Assembly (NCBI RefSeq): GCF_003312915.1
Contig: NZ_CP030261.1
Coordinates: 3,348,001 to 3,412,000, forward strand
Direction: 5' to 3'
DNA length: 64,000 nt
DNA from: Flavobacterium fluviale
GTDB lineage: Bacteria > Bacteroidota > Bacteroidia > Flavobacteriales > Flavobacteriaceae
In this document: one piece after another, positions 25,972 through 35,309 of the stretch
How the letters are laid out: each line of letters begins with the position of its first letter
How positions within the stretch are numbered: the first letter of the stretch is position 1
Program-made: the position numbers and the translations under genes
The notes under the pieces: generated by a model
Seen by the model: only the letters and a program-made list of their open reading frames with translations
What the model was told of the DNA's origin: nothing
Databases searched by the model: none

Positions 25972-26976
25972 ATGGACGAAGTAGTAAAAATTGTTAACGA
26001 TATAAAAGCCGGAAATATTAAGCCAATTTATTTTTTAATGGGTGAAGAACCTTATTATATAGATAAATTGTCTGAATATATTGAGCAGAATGTTTTGGCT
26101 GAAGAAGAAAAAGGCTTTAATCAGACAGTTTTGTACGGAAGAGATGTTTCTATTGATGATATTGTTTCAACAGCAAAACGCTATCCTATGATGGCTGATC
26201 GTCAAGTTGTTATTGTGAAAGAAGCTCAGGATTTGTCCCGAACAATTGATAAAATAGAATCTTACGTAGATAATCCGATGGAAACTACAGTGCTGGTTTT
26301 TTGTTATAAATATAAAACACTCGATAAACGTAAAAAGGTCACTAAACTTTTAGCACAAAAAGGTGTCGTTTACGAAAGCAAAAAGTTATACGAAAATCAA
26401 GTTGGCGATTGGATTAAGCGTGTTTTGGCTGGTAAAAAATATACTATTGATCCTAAGGCTAATGCTATGCTTGTAGAATTTTTAGGTACAGATTTAAGTA
26501 AAATTAATAATGAACTTGAAAAACTCCAGATCATTTTACCACAGGGAACTATGATTATGCCCGAGCATATTGAAGAAAATATTGGTTTTAGCAAAGATTA
26601 TAATGTTTTCGAACTTCGAAAAGCAATTGGTGAACGTAATCAGTTGAAGGCTTATAAAATAGCGGAAAATTTTGCTCATAATCCAAAAGAATATCCTCTA
26701 GTAATGACAACAGGATTAGTATTCGGATTTTTTGTGCAGCTTCTAAAATATCACGGTTTAAAAGATAAAAATCCAAAGAATGTTGCTGTAGCAATTGGGG
26801 TAAATCCATATTTTTTGAAAGAATATGATTTGGCTGTAAAAAATTATCCAATGCGAAAGGTTAGCCAGATAGTTGGCGCTTTAAGAGATATTGATATTAA
26901 AAGTAAAGGTGTGGGGGCCAATGCTTTACCACAATCTGATTTGCTGAAAGAAATGCTGTATAAAATATTTAATTAA
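25972..26976 (+). CDS. holA: DNA polymerase III subunit delta
   Basis: A 334-aa clamp-loader subunit. It opens with IKPIYFLMGEEPYYIDKLSEY, the family's nucleotide-fold start (non-hydrolysing), has the three-domain layout and the helical C-terminal collar (YPLVMTTGLVFGFFVQLLKYHGL, ending QSDLLKEMLYKIFN). It opens the sliding clamp within the replicase. Its neighbour upstream is divergent, and a small membrane protein gene follows 65 bp later. Confidence 0.93.
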   Translation: MDEVVKIVNDIKAGNIKPIYFLMGEEPYYIDKLSEYIEQNVLAEEEKGFNQTVLYGRDVSIDDIVSTAKRYPMMADRQVVIVKEAQDLSRTIDKIESYVDNPMETTVLVFCYKYKTLDKRKKVTKLLAQKGVVYESKKLYENQVGDWIKRVLAGKKYTIDPKANAMLVEFLGTDLSKINNELEKLQIILPQGTMIMPEHIEENIGFSKDYNVFELRKAIGERNQLKAYKIAENFAHNPKEYPLVMTTGLVFGFFVQLLKYHGLKDKNPKNVAVAIGVNPYFLKEYDLAVKNYPMRKVSQIVGALRDIDIKSKGVGANALPQSDLLKEMLYKIFN

Positions 26977-27041
26977 GCCAGTAAAATTCACGATATTTGC
27001 GTTTCTAAAAATTTTGATACTTAAAAAATAATTACACAATT

Positions 27042-27224
27042 ATGGGAATGAATAAAAATACCGTTTTAGGATGGGGTACTTTTATAATGGTACTTATGGG
27101 ATTGTTACTTATAGGTCTTGGTATTTTTAGATACAGTGAAGTATCAGGCTGGGGATTTGCTGCAGTGGGAGTTGGATTTTTAGCTAATGCCTGGGTTTTT
27201 AATGCTTTAAAAGGCAGGGTTTAA
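27042..27224 (+). CDS. CAL67264-type small membrane protein
   Basis: A 60-aa protein with two membrane helices (about residues 10-27 and 36-54; GTFIMVLMGLLLIGLGIF and GFAAVGVGFLANAWVFNAL). The sequence matches what I remember of the small 'CAL67264 family' conserved in flavobacteria, function unknown. Start at the first ATG; a second ATG is two codons on. It lies between holA and ettA on the same strand, 66 bp before the latter. Confidence 0.75.
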   Translation: MGMNKNTVLGWGTFIMVLMGLLLIGLGIFRYSEVSGWGFAAVGVGFLANAWVFNALKGRV

Positions 27225-27290
27225 AACCGAATGTAAGTCACAATATCAAAATTATCGAAAAAAATAAATAAAAATTAAAAATAAAATAGA

Positions 27291-28982
27291 ATGTCAGACG
27301 ATAAGAAAGTAATTTTCTCAATGCAGAAATTGAGTAAAACCTATCAGGGAGCAGACAAACCTGTTCTTAAAAATATTTACTTGAGTTTCTTTTACGGAGC
27401 AAAAATTGGTATTTTAGGACTTAACGGTTCTGGGAAATCTTCACTTTTAAAGATTATTGCTGGAGTAGATAAGAACTATCAAGGAGATGTGGTTTTTCAG
27501 CCAGGTTATACTGTTGGGTATTTAGAACAAGAACCAATTCTTGATGATTCTAAAACAGTTATCGAAATTGTTCGCGAAGGAGCAGCTGAAACTATGGCAG
27601 TTTTAGAAGAGTACAATCAGATAAACGATTTATTCGGTCTTGAAGAGAATTATTCAGATCCAGATAAAATGGATAAATTGATGGACCGTCAAGCAGCATT
27701 ACAAGATAAAATTGATGCTCTTGGTGCTTGGGAAATCGATACAAAATTAGAAATTGCAATGGATGCATTGCGTACTCCAGAAGGAGATACGCCTATTAAA
27801 AACCTTTCAGGAGGTGAGCGCCGTCGTGTGGCTTTATGCCGTTTGTTATTACAGCAGCCAGATGTATTGTTATTAGATGAGCCTACCAACCACCTTGATG
27901 CTGAGTCAGTTTTGTGGTTAGAACAACATTTAGCACAATATGCAGGAACTGTTATTGCGGTAACGCACGATAGATATTTCCTTGATAATGTTGCCGGTTG
28001 GATTTTAGAGTTGGATAGAGGAGAAGGTATTCCGTGGAAAGGAAATTATTCTTCTTGGTTAGACCAAAAATCAAACCGTATGGCTCAGGAAGAAAAAGTG
28101 GCTTCTAAACGTAGAAAAACTTTAGAGCGTGAGTTGGAGTGGGTTCGCCAAGGAGCAAAAGGTCGTCAGACAAAACAAAAAGCTCGTTTACAGAACTACG
28201 ACAAATTATTAAACGAAGATCAAAAACAACTAGATGAAAATCTAGAAATTTATATCCCGAACGGTCCGCGTTTAGGTACAAATGTTATTGAAGCTAAAAA
28301 TGTTGCCAAAGCTTTTGGCGATAAATTATTGTATGATAACTTGAACTTTACGCTGCCACAAGCAGGAATTGTTGGTATTATCGGACCAAACGGTGCTGGT
28401 AAATCTACAATTTTCAAAATGATTATGGGAGAACAAGCTACGGACAGTGGAGAATTTTCGGTTGGTGAAACTGTAAAAATTGCTTATGTAGATCAGTCTC
28501 ACTCCAATATCGATCCGAACAAATCGATCTGGGAAAATTTTGCCGATGGTCAGGAATTAGTGATGATGGGAGGAAAGCAGGTTAACTCAAGAGCTTATTT
28601 ATCTCGTTTCAACTTTGGTGGAGGCGAGCAAAATAAAAAAGTTTCAATGCTTTCAGGTGGAGAGCGTAATCGTTTGCACTTGGCAATGACATTGAAAGAA
28701 GAAGGAAACGTACTTTTACTGGATGAGCCTACGAATGACCTAGATGTAAATACGCTTCGAGCACTAGAAGAAGGTTTGGAGAATTTTGCGGGTTGTGCCG
28801 TAATTATTTCGCACGACAGATGGTTCTTAGATAGAATTTGTACGCACATCTTAGCTTTCGAAGGAGATTCTGAAGTTTATTTCTTCGAAGGAAGTTTTTC
28901 AGATTATGAAGAAAACAAAAAGAAACGTCTTGGTGGTGACTTAACTCCAAAACGTTTGAAATATAGAAAGTTAATTAGATAA
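27291..28982 (+). CDS. ettA: Energy-dependent translational throttle protein EttA (ABC-F ATPase)
   Basis: A 563-aa soluble ABC-F protein with two nucleotide-binding domains and no membrane part. First domain: GLNGSGKSSLLKIIAG, signature NLSGGERRRVALC, Walker B VLLLDEPTNHLD. Second: GPNGAGKSTIFKMI, signature MLSGGERNRLHLA, LLLDEPTNDLD. The linker between them and the arm insertion (ETMAVLEEYNQINDLFGL) match EttA, which binds the ribosomal E site and gates the first elongation steps according to ATP/ADP. It ends at a strong terminator hairpin. Confidence 0.95.
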   Translation: MSDDKKVIFSMQKLSKTYQGADKPVLKNIYLSFFYGAKIGILGLNGSGKSSLLKIIAGVDKNYQGDVVFQPGYTVGYLEQEPILDDSKTVIEIVREGAAETMAVLEEYNQINDLFGLEENYSDPDKMDKLMDRQAALQDKIDALGAWEIDTKLEIAMDALRTPEGDTPIKNLSGGERRRVALCRLLLQQPDVLLLDEPTNHLDAESVLWLEQHLAQYAGTVIAVTHDRYFLDNVAGWILELDRGEGIPWKGNYSSWLDQKSNRMAQEEKVASKRRKTLERELEWVRQGAKGRQTKQKARLQNYDKLLNEDQKQLDENLEIYIPNGPRLGTNVIEAKNVAKAFGDKLLYDNLNFTLPQAGIVGIIGPNGAGKSTIFKMIMGEQATDSGEFSVGETVKIAYVDQSHSNIDPNKSIWENFADGQELVMMGGKQVNSRAYLSRFNFGGGEQNKKVSMLSGGERNRLHLAMTLKEEGNVLLLDEPTNDLDVNTLRALEEGLENFAGCAVIISHDRWFLDRICTHILAFEGDSEVYFFEGSFSDYEENKKKRLGGDLTPKRLKYRKLIR

Positions 28983-29003
28983 TTTTTCTAATAAATTCAA
29001 TAG

Positions 29004-29041
29004 AAAATCCCAAATTCCAATAATAGTGAATTTGGGATTTT
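29004..29041 (+). terminator. Terminator after ettA
   Basis: AAAATCCCAAATTC at 29004-29017 and GAATTTGGGATTTT at 29028-29041 form a perfect 14-bp stem with a 10-nt loop, ending in T residues. The same AAATCCCAAAT word is used by the terminator at 63947-63988. Confidence 0.85.
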
Positions 29042-29180
29042 TCTATTTTGTATGTTTTTGCGTTAAGTTTGTTATTTTCGATCCCGAGGCTTGGGGAGAG
29101 AGATCTTCGCGAGAAACTCGACAAAGATTGGGTTCTCGTTATAAAATTGGAATTTGCAATTTTTCTATTAGATTTTCTTC

Positions 29181-29594
29181 TTAAAGAAATTTCGATTTCA
29201 GTTCCGGTGTAGGAATCATGCAGCTTTCTTTTTTGCCATACCAATTGTATCGGTTTTTGGCAACATAATCGTAAATGAAATCGCTGATGAAAATTGGAAC
29301 AATTCTAAAAATTGGAATTAATTTCCAAAAACCTCCAAAGTTTTTTCCTATCTCAATTGCTGCTGAAGATTTATAAAAATAAGCTGTTCCCGGATCGTAT
29401 AAAATAATACTGTCCATTTTTGAAAAACTAATTCCCAGATGTTTGCAAATCGAAATACCTAATTCTGACTGCAATGCGACAAATCTAAAAATATCTTTTT
29501 TGTCTTTTTTTATAATAAATTGTACAGCAGAGTTGCAGAGATTGCAAACTCCGTCAAAAAGGATTATTTTTTTATTCTTTGGAATATCTTCCAT
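29181..29594 (-). CDS. DCC family (DUF393) thiol-disulfide oxidoreductase-like protein
   Basis: About 137 aa, starting at the ATG 29592-29594 (MEDIPKNKKIILFDGVCN); a longer frame to 29633 exists but adds a weakly supported N-terminus. The motif FDGVCNLCNSAVQFII contains the CxxC of the DCC family (Asp-x-x-Cys-x-x-Cys), followed by FRFVALQSELG and a C-terminal helix region ending VAKNRYNWYGKKESC. The family is predicted to have a thioredoxin-like fold and redox activity. Single gene; the 142 bp between it and the ettA terminator hold a CCCGAGGCTTGGGG-type hairpin at 29083 but no frame. Confidence 0.88.
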   Translation of the reverse strand: MEDIPKNKKIILFDGVCNLCNSAVQFIIKKDKKDIFRFVALQSELGISICKHLGISFSKMDSIILYDPGTAYFYKSSAAIEIGKNFGGFWKLIPIFRIVPIFISDFIYDYVAKNRYNWYGKKESCMIPTPELKSKFL

Positions 29595-29871
29595 TATTGT
29601 AAGGTCAAGTTTTTCTACTATTCTAAAACGCATTTTTAAAATTGTAAATTTATGAGTTAATTAGATAATATTTTTAAAATTTATCTATTTTTAAATTTTA
29701 ATAAATTTTATTTATCAAAAATGGCTTTAATATTTACTTTTAAATTAATTTAAAAAATAAATCAACCTCTTTTGTTGTGTTTTAAAAGATCGTTTGTTAA
29801 ATAGCTTTATTTTAATTTTACTTAATTTTTAGCATATTTTAAAAACTGAAAACCGCCACTGAGACTGAAAA

Positions 29872-32037
29872 CTATTTTTTCACAGCTTCAACTAACTCCA
29901 ATTCGTCTAAGCTTACTTTCGATGTAAAAATTCCATAATTTACTGTTGCTTTATTTTTTTCTATTGAATCGATACTTCCAATAGATCTTCCGTCCATCAT
30001 TCTTACTCGGTCGCCCACTTTTAAAATTGGTCTTGGTTTTTCTATAACAGGTTTTAATTTTTTCTCTTTTTTCTCTTTTCGAATTTCCTCAACTTTTACC
30101 TGAACTTCAGCAATAATTTCTTTTTGTTTTTCAACTTTTGCTTTGGTTTCTTTTGGAGTTGCTTTTTTTCGTTTTGAATTTTCAATTTCAACTATTTTTA
30201 AAAATTCACCTATTAGTTCTTTTTTATTTTTGTTGTTGAAATATTTTTCGGCGATGTCATCAATTTTTTGTCCAATGTAAATAATCTTTTGGTTACTGTC
30301 ATATAGTTCTTGATAGCTTTCCAATTTTTGCTGGATTCTAGTATTGATGTTTTCCATCTTTTTACTTTCTTCACGTGCACGAGTTTCTTCTTCTTTTAAA
30401 TTCAAAGAAGTTTTTTCAAGCTTTGACCTTTCTTTTTGAAGAGTCGCAATGGTTTTATCAAAACGAACTTTTCCAACTTCGATTTTCTTTTTCGCACGAT
30501 TAATCAATCCAAACGGAATTCCATTTTTTTGGGCAACTTCAAATGTAAACGAACTTCCTGCCTGACCCAACGCCAATTTGTACATTGGTTCTAGAGACTT
30601 TTCGTCGAACATCATATTGGCATTTGTGGCATATGGTAATTCGTTTGCCAAAATTTTTAAATTGGAATAGTGCGTTGTTATAATTCCGAAAGCTTCACGA
30701 TGATAAAATTCTTCTAAAAAAATCTCAGCCAAAGCACCTCCCAATTCAGGATCAGAACCTGTACCAAATTCGTCAATTAAAAACATGGTTTTCTTGTTGC
30801 ATTTCTTCAAGAAATAATTCATATTTTTTAATCTGTAACTATAAGTACTTAAATGATTTTCAATAGATTGGTTGTCTCCAATGTCAGTTAAGATTCTATC
30901 AAATAAGAAAGTTTCGCTTCTTTCGTGTACCGGAATTAAAATTCCAGACTGCAGCATCAATTGTAATAAACCAACGGTTTTTAGAGAAATAGTTTTCCCG
31001 CCGGCGTTTGGTCCAGAAATTACGATAATTCTATTTTCCTGTTTTAGCTCAATGGTCTGCGGATGTGTAACTTCATTTTTTTGTTTGTTGTTCAAATACA
31101 AAATCGGATGATAGGCTTCTCTAAAAAATAATCTTCTTTCTTCTGTAATTTCGGGCAAGATTCCGTTAATGCGATTGGCGTATTTTGCTTTTCCCGCAAC
31201 AACATCAATATCACTTAAAAAGTCCTGATATTCAATTAATAAAGGTAAGTAAGGACGAATTACGTTTGACAGATTTTTTAAAATTCTCGTAATTTCTTCC
31301 TTCTCTTCATATTCTAAATTTGCTAACTCTCTTGAATATTTTAGAGTAGCTTCTGGTTCAATGTAAGCAATGCTTCCTGTTTTGGAACTTCCTAAAATAG
31401 AACCTTTTACTTTACGGCGATACATTGCTAGCACTGCTAAAACCCTGCGGTTTTGTACAAAGCTTTCTTTAATATCATCCAAATATCCTAAACCATTATA
31501 TTGTGTAAGCGCAACGCCAAAACTTTGATTTACTTTTCCACGTACCAAATTCATATTCTGGCGAATACTTAATAAAGCTGGCGAAGCATTATCCTTAATT
31601 TCTCCATATTTATCGACAATTGCATCAATTGCCGTAATAATGTCTTTTGTCAATTCTACCCGAGAAGCTCTTGCATTGAGATTAGGATAATAGTCGTCAA
31701 ATTTTTTGAGGAAACTCAGTAAGACATTTGTAGTTGCAGAAAGATTGGCAATTTTTCTAAAACTGCCTACTTCCAAGAAACTGTCTTCGATTGCTAAAAA
31801 TTTAATTTCATGAGTTATAGCATCGAATCCATGATTAGGAATCGCGTTATTATTTTGAAAAGAAGAAACATATTCTGATGTCTGCATTAATGACTGCATC
31901 AATTCTTCTTTATCTCTAAATGGTTTTATTTGTAAAGCCTTTTCTTTTCCAATATCGGTGTTGCATCCATCTGAAATGGTTTCGAGTACTGTTGGAAATT
32001 GTAAGTCTTGTAATGTTTTTTCGGTAATACTGATCAT
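29872..32037 (-). CDS. MutS2-like ATPase without Smr domain
   Basis: A 721-aa ATPase of the MutS2 family. The middle holds the core helical domain, the Walker A GPNAGGKTISLKTVG, then FLIDEFGTGSDPELG (Walker B), and TTHYSNLK. A long coiled coil follows (EEETRAREESKKMENIN) and then an SH3/KOW-like segment GDRVRMMDGRSIGSID at the C-terminus. Typical MutS2 proteins continue with an Smr nuclease domain; here the protein stops just before it. The N-terminus LQFPTVLETISDGCNTDIG is the standard MutS2 start. Functions known for the family are suppression of recombination and ribosome rescue; the second depends on Smr in B. subtilis, so the present role is open. Confidence 0.88.
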   Translation of the reverse strand: MISITEKTLQDLQFPTVLETISDGCNTDIGKEKALQIKPFRDKEELMQSLMQTSEYVSSFQNNNAIPNHGFDAITHEIKFLAIEDSFLEVGSFRKIANLSATTNVLLSFLKKFDDYYPNLNARASRVELTKDIITAIDAIVDKYGEIKDNASPALLSIRQNMNLVRGKVNQSFGVALTQYNGLGYLDDIKESFVQNRRVLAVLAMYRRKVKGSILGSSKTGSIAYIEPEATLKYSRELANLEYEEKEEITRILKNLSNVIRPYLPLLIEYQDFLSDIDVVAGKAKYANRINGILPEITEERRLFFREAYHPILYLNNKQKNEVTHPQTIELKQENRIIVISGPNAGGKTISLKTVGLLQLMLQSGILIPVHERSETFLFDRILTDIGDNQSIENHLSTYSYRLKNMNYFLKKCNKKTMFLIDEFGTGSDPELGGALAEIFLEEFYHREAFGIITTHYSNLKILANELPYATNANMMFDEKSLEPMYKLALGQAGSSFTFEVAQKNGIPFGLINRAKKKIEVGKVRFDKTIATLQKERSKLEKTSLNLKEEETRAREESKKMENINTRIQQKLESYQELYDSNQKIIYIGQKIDDIAEKYFNNKNKKELIGEFLKIVEIENSKRKKATPKETKAKVEKQKEIIAEVQVKVEEIRKEKKEKKLKPVIEKPRPILKVGDRVRMMDGRSIGSIDSIEKNKATVNYGIFTSKVSLDELELVEAVKK

Positions 32038-32207
32038 TTAATCTCTTTATGAAAGTAAAAGCAAAAGTACGAAAACAATAATGAATTGTGAATTATGAAT
32101 TATGAATTATGAGCTTTTCTTGGCTGTTGGTTTTCAATTTTTTACATTTTTCTTTTTAGTAAATATGATTTTAAGTAATTATTTCTGAAATTCGCATAAA
32201 AAAAGTT

Positions 32208-32873
32208 ATGGACGTAAAAATGCATTCTTCTTGGAAACCAGTTTTGAATGAAGAATTCGAAAAACCATATTTCAAAGAATTAATTGAATTCGTAAAATCA
32301 GAATATACTACTAAAGTTTGTTATCCAAAAGGCAGTCAGATTTTTTCAGCTTTTGACCATTGTCATTTTGATGAAGTGAAAGTTGTTATAATTGGACAGG
32401 ATCCTTATCACGGTCCAAACCAAGCAAATGGTTTATGTTTTTCTGTAAATGATGGGATTCCGTTTCCACCATCACTTCAAAATATATTCAAAGAAATTCA
32501 AACTGATTTCAATATACCTTTACCTAATACTGGAAATTTGGAGCGCTGGGCAGATCAAGGTGTTTTTCTTTTAAATGCCACATTAACAGTGAGACAATCT
32601 GAAGCAGGAAGTCATCAAGGAAAAGGATGGGAAAAATTTACAGATGCTGTAATCAAACAAATTTCTGCAGAAAGAGAAAATGTAGTATTCTTGCTTTGGG
32701 GCGGTTATGCTCAGAAGAAAGCTGCATTGATTGACGCTTCCAAACATCATATTTTAAAATCCGGACATCCTTCGCCTTTAAGTGCAAACAGAGGATTTTG
32801 GTTTGGAAATAAACATTTTAGCCAGACAAATGATTTTTTGAAATCGAAAGGATTGAAAGAAATCGAGTGGTAG
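32208..32873 (+). CDS. ung: Uracil-DNA glycosylase
   Basis: A 221-aa base-excision enzyme of family 1. GQDPYHGPNQANGLCFSV (from residue 63) contains catalytic Asp65, the water-activating residue, and the uracil pocket; the C-terminal leucine-intercalation loop is SGHPSPLSANRGF. NLERWADQGVFLLNATLTVR is also fully conserved. Normal length. It is monocistronic, divergent from the mutS2-like gene, with a long inverted repeat after it. Confidence 0.97.
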   Translation: MDVKMHSSWKPVLNEEFEKPYFKELIEFVKSEYTTKVCYPKGSQIFSAFDHCHFDEVKVVIIGQDPYHGPNQANGLCFSVNDGIPFPPSLQNIFKEIQTDFNIPLPNTGNLERWADQGVFLLNATLTVRQSEAGSHQGKGWEKFTDAVIKQISAERENVVFLLWGGYAQKKAALIDASKHHILKSGHPSPLSANRGFWFGNKHFSQTNDFLKSKGLKEIEW

Positions 32874-32912
32874 TTAAACACTGATTCCACTAATTATCAC
32901 TAATTTAAAATA

Positions 32913-33019
32913 TTGTCATTTCGACTGAAAGTAGAAATCACACTAATTAATTCCGCATAGAATATCTTTAATCTTTGTAGAGTTTCTTGTGTGATTTCTC
33001 CTTTCAGTCGAAATGACAA
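32913..33019. repeat. 31-bp inverted repeat of the GTCATTTCGAC family
   Basis: Arms 32913-32943 and 32989-33019 are reverse complements with one mismatch, around a 45-nt spacer. Outer ends read TTGTCATTTCGAC. A related element with the same outer sequence is at 57004-57092. It lies between the convergent ung and DUF4258-like genes. Confidence 0.8.
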
Positions 33020-33033
33020 ATCAGTTCTTAATA

Positions 33034-33408
33034 TTATTTTTTGATGATTTCTTCTAAAACAGCTTTGTTTTCGTAGTTTGTAACTTTTAGAATAATTTCT
33101 TGGTTTTTAACTGTTTTTCCTTCAATGATATAAAGTTTACCTTTATTGAACGGAACATTACTTTTGTCGAAATCAACATCTCCGTAAGTCAATGTATTTT
33201 TAATGTCTGCAGTGTCAACCCATTTTTCATTTAAAGTCTGAATTGCTTTATCTGAATATTGAAAAGGTTTTGTTCGAAGATTATTAAGAACTCGGGCATT
33301 TGGAAAGTAGTTGCAGCGAGTATCTTTTCCACTAAAAACAAGAGCTACAAAAAAACATCCCATAATTAGGCCTATTAGATAATATGCAAAACGGTGTACG
33401 AACTTCAT
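33034..33408 (-). CDS. Membrane-anchored DUF4258-like protein
   Basis: I start it at the ATG 33406-33408 (MKFVHRFAYYLIGLIMGC); the longer frame to 33426 adds six residues. The product, about 124 aa, has one membrane helix at residues 8-27, then a Cys-containing DTRCNYFPNARVLNNLRTKPF and a beta-rich C-terminal half (KGKLYIIEGKTVKNQEIIL). The PNARVL..LR.KPF pattern recalls DUF4258 proteins of Bacteroidetes. Function unknown. It is 36 bp downstream of the alanine dehydrogenase gene... reading on the minus strand, and may share its transcript. Confidence 0.68.
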   Translation of the reverse strand: MKFVHRFAYYLIGLIMGCFFVALVFSGKDTRCNYFPNARVLNNLRTKPFQYSDKAIQTLNEKWVDTADIKNTLTYGDVDFDKSNVPFNKGKLYIIEGKTVKNQEIILKVTNYENKAVLEEIIKK

Positions 33409-33444
33409 GAAATAAAATTTTTGCAAAGGTACATTAAAGTTACC

Positions 33445-34644
33445 TTAAAATACAAGTAAATTGATATCGTTATCTGGCAAATCAAACCAGTCGCCAATAG
33501 CTTTGTTTGTTAGGATTCCGTGATAAAGATAAATACCATTTTTAAGACCTTTATTGCATCTAATAGCACTTTCTATTCCACCATCTTCGGCTATCTGATG
33601 TAGGTAAGGTGTTAGAATGTTACTAATTGATAATGAGGCGGTTTTGGAATATCTAGAAGGGATGTTTGGTACACAATAGTGTAAAACATTACTCTTTATA
33701 AAGGTTGGTTTTTCGTGGGTAGTAACTTCTGATGTTTCGAAGCAGCCTCCAGTGTCAATGCTTACATCAACAATTACAGCGCCTTTTTTCATGTGTTCTA
33801 CCATAGTTTCTGTAACCACAATTGGACAGCGTTCTTTTCCGCGCATCGCGCCAATAGCGACATCACAGCGTCTTAATGCTTTTAATAAACCTTTTTGTTG
33901 TATAGTAGAAGTGAAAATTCTTTGATTTAAATTGTTTTGTAAACGGCGTAGTTTTGTAATTGAATTGTCAAAAACTTTTACGTTTGCCCCTAATCCAATT
34001 GCGGTTTTGGCTGCAAATTCGCCCACGGTCCCAGCTCCAAGAATAACAACTTCGGTAGGAGGGACGCCGGTAATATTTCCAAATAGAAGACCTTTTCCAA
34101 ATTCATCGGTAATCATTAATTCTGCTGCAATAAGAATTGAAGCTGTTCCTGCAATTTCACTTAAAGATTTTACTGCTGGATACGAGCCGTCCTCATCTTT
34201 AATATATTCAAAAGCTAAGGCGGTGATTTTCTTTTGAGCTAAGGCTTCAAAGTATTCTTTCTTTTTGGTTTTGAGTTGAATAGCCGAAATGATTACCGTT
34301 TCTGGATTTATCATTTGTATTTCGGCCAAAGTCGGCGGTTCTACTTTTAGTAAAAACGGACAGCCAAAAACTCTTTTGGTATCTTTTGTTATTTCTGCGC
34401 CCGCATCGGCATATTCTTTGTCTGTATAACTCGAACTTTCCCCGGCTCCAGATTCAATCATAACACGGTGGCCCGCGTAAGTTAAGGAATTGACGGCATC
34501 GGGAGTAAGGCATATACGACGTTCCTGATAGCTTGTTTCCTTAGGAATTCCTATAAAAAGTTCTCTTTTAAAACGACCAACCTCAAGTTTTTCTTCTTGC
34601 GGTATTAATTGTTGTTTTGTAAATGGAGTTAACGTGATTGACAT
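33445..34644 (-). CDS. ald: Alanine dehydrogenase
   Basis: A 399-aa NAD-dependent enzyme interconverting L-alanine and pyruvate plus ammonia. The N-terminal AlaDh/PNT domain reads FIGIPKETSYQERRICLTP (the Arg and Lys that bind pyruvate), and the NAD-binding Rossmann loop is VVILGAGTVGEFAAKTAIGLGA. Catalytic-side residues in VKSLSEIAGTASI and HYCVPNIPSRYSKTAS are conserved. The N-terminal 30 residues before KRELFIG are the usual flavobacterial extension. It is the last-but-one gene in a minus-strand set with tsaE and porX upstream, but a 174-bp gap separates it from tsaE. Confidence 0.92.
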   Translation of the reverse strand: MSITLTPFTKQQLIPQEEKLEVGRFKRELFIGIPKETSYQERRICLTPDAVNSLTYAGHRVMIESGAGESSSYTDKEYADAGAEITKDTKRVFGCPFLLKVEPPTLAEIQMINPETVIISAIQLKTKKKEYFEALAQKKITALAFEYIKDEDGSYPAVKSLSEIAGTASILIAAELMITDEFGKGLLFGNITGVPPTEVVILGAGTVGEFAAKTAIGLGANVKVFDNSITKLRRLQNNLNQRIFTSTIQQKGLLKALRRCDVAIGAMRGKERCPIVVTETMVEHMKKGAVIVDVSIDTGGCFETSEVTTHEKPTFIKSNVLHYCVPNIPSRYSKTASLSISNILTPYLHQIAEDGGIESAIRCNKGLKNGIYLYHGILTNKAIGDWFDLPDNDINLLVF

Positions 34645-34818
34645 GGGTGGTGCAAAAAATTAAGAGTACAAATTACGTAAAAAGATTTAAAATTAGTGCA
34701 AAAATTCTGCTAATACTATAAGGTCCGAATGTTAAGAAATTTTTCTTCTAATTTTTTCATTCTATTTAGTAGTTTAAGAATTTCTGTATTATTTTTTTTT
34801 GCAAAGGCTTAAAAAGTT

Positions 34819-35226
34819 TTAAACTAATTTCAGTTCTCTTTTTCCGTCTGAAAGTAATTCAATTGTAATAGTTGAAGTTTCTTCTGGAAGAAGATTTTCA
34901 ATTTTTTCAGACCATTCAATAAAACACCAATTTCCAGAGTACAAATAATCATCTACCCCCATATCTAGCGCTTCGGTTTCTTTATTTAATCTGTAAAAAT
35001 CAAAATGATAAACGATCTCATTATTAGCAGTATTATATTCGTTAACTAAAGAAAAGGTTGGACTGCTCGTAGCATCTTCAACACCTAAACTTTTGCATAA
35101 TTGCTTTATTAAAGTGGTTTTTCCAACCCCCATTTCTCCATTAAAAAGAATGATTTTTTTAGGGTTTGATGCTAAAATCTGCTCTGCGGCTTCTTGAATT
35201 TGATCTAATGAAAAAACGATATTCAT
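34819..35226 (-). CDS. tsaE: tRNA threonylcarbamoyladenosine biosynthesis protein TsaE
   Basis: A 135-aa P-loop ATPase needed for t6A modification of ANN-decoding tRNAs, acting with TsaB and TsaD. Walker A is FNGEMGVGKTTLIKQLC (residues 29-45); SSPTFSLVNEY and FDFYRLN follow, then CFIEWSEKIENLLP, all diagnostic. Normal length. It lies 83 bp downstream of porX on the same strand; the spacer between them holds reiterated CTCAGT/ACTGAG words. Confidence 0.95.
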   Translation of the reverse strand: MNIVFSLDQIQEAAEQILASNPKKIILFNGEMGVGKTTLIKQLCKSLGVEDATSSPTFSLVNEYNTANNEIVYHFDFYRLNKETEALDMGVDDYLYSGNWCFIEWSEKIENLLPEETSTITIELLSDGKRELKLV

Positions 35227-35247
35227 TGTTATGTCTATTTATTTGGT

Positions 35248-35306
35248 CTCAGTCTCAGTTCAAAGTCTCAGTTAGAAACTGAAAACTGAGACTGCGACTG
35301 AAAACT
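35248..35306. repeat. Spacer hairpin built from CTCAGT/ACTGAG words
   Basis: AGTCTCAGTT at 35264-35273 is the exact reverse complement of AACTGAGACT at 35284-35293; flanking copies of the same words (GGTCTCAGTCTCAG on the left, GCGACTGAAAACT on the right) extend the symmetry. It lies between porX and tsaE on one strand. Similar words (AAACTGAGCCTGAACACTGAAAA-like) precede holA and mutS2. Confidence 0.65.
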
Positions 35307-35309
35307 TTT

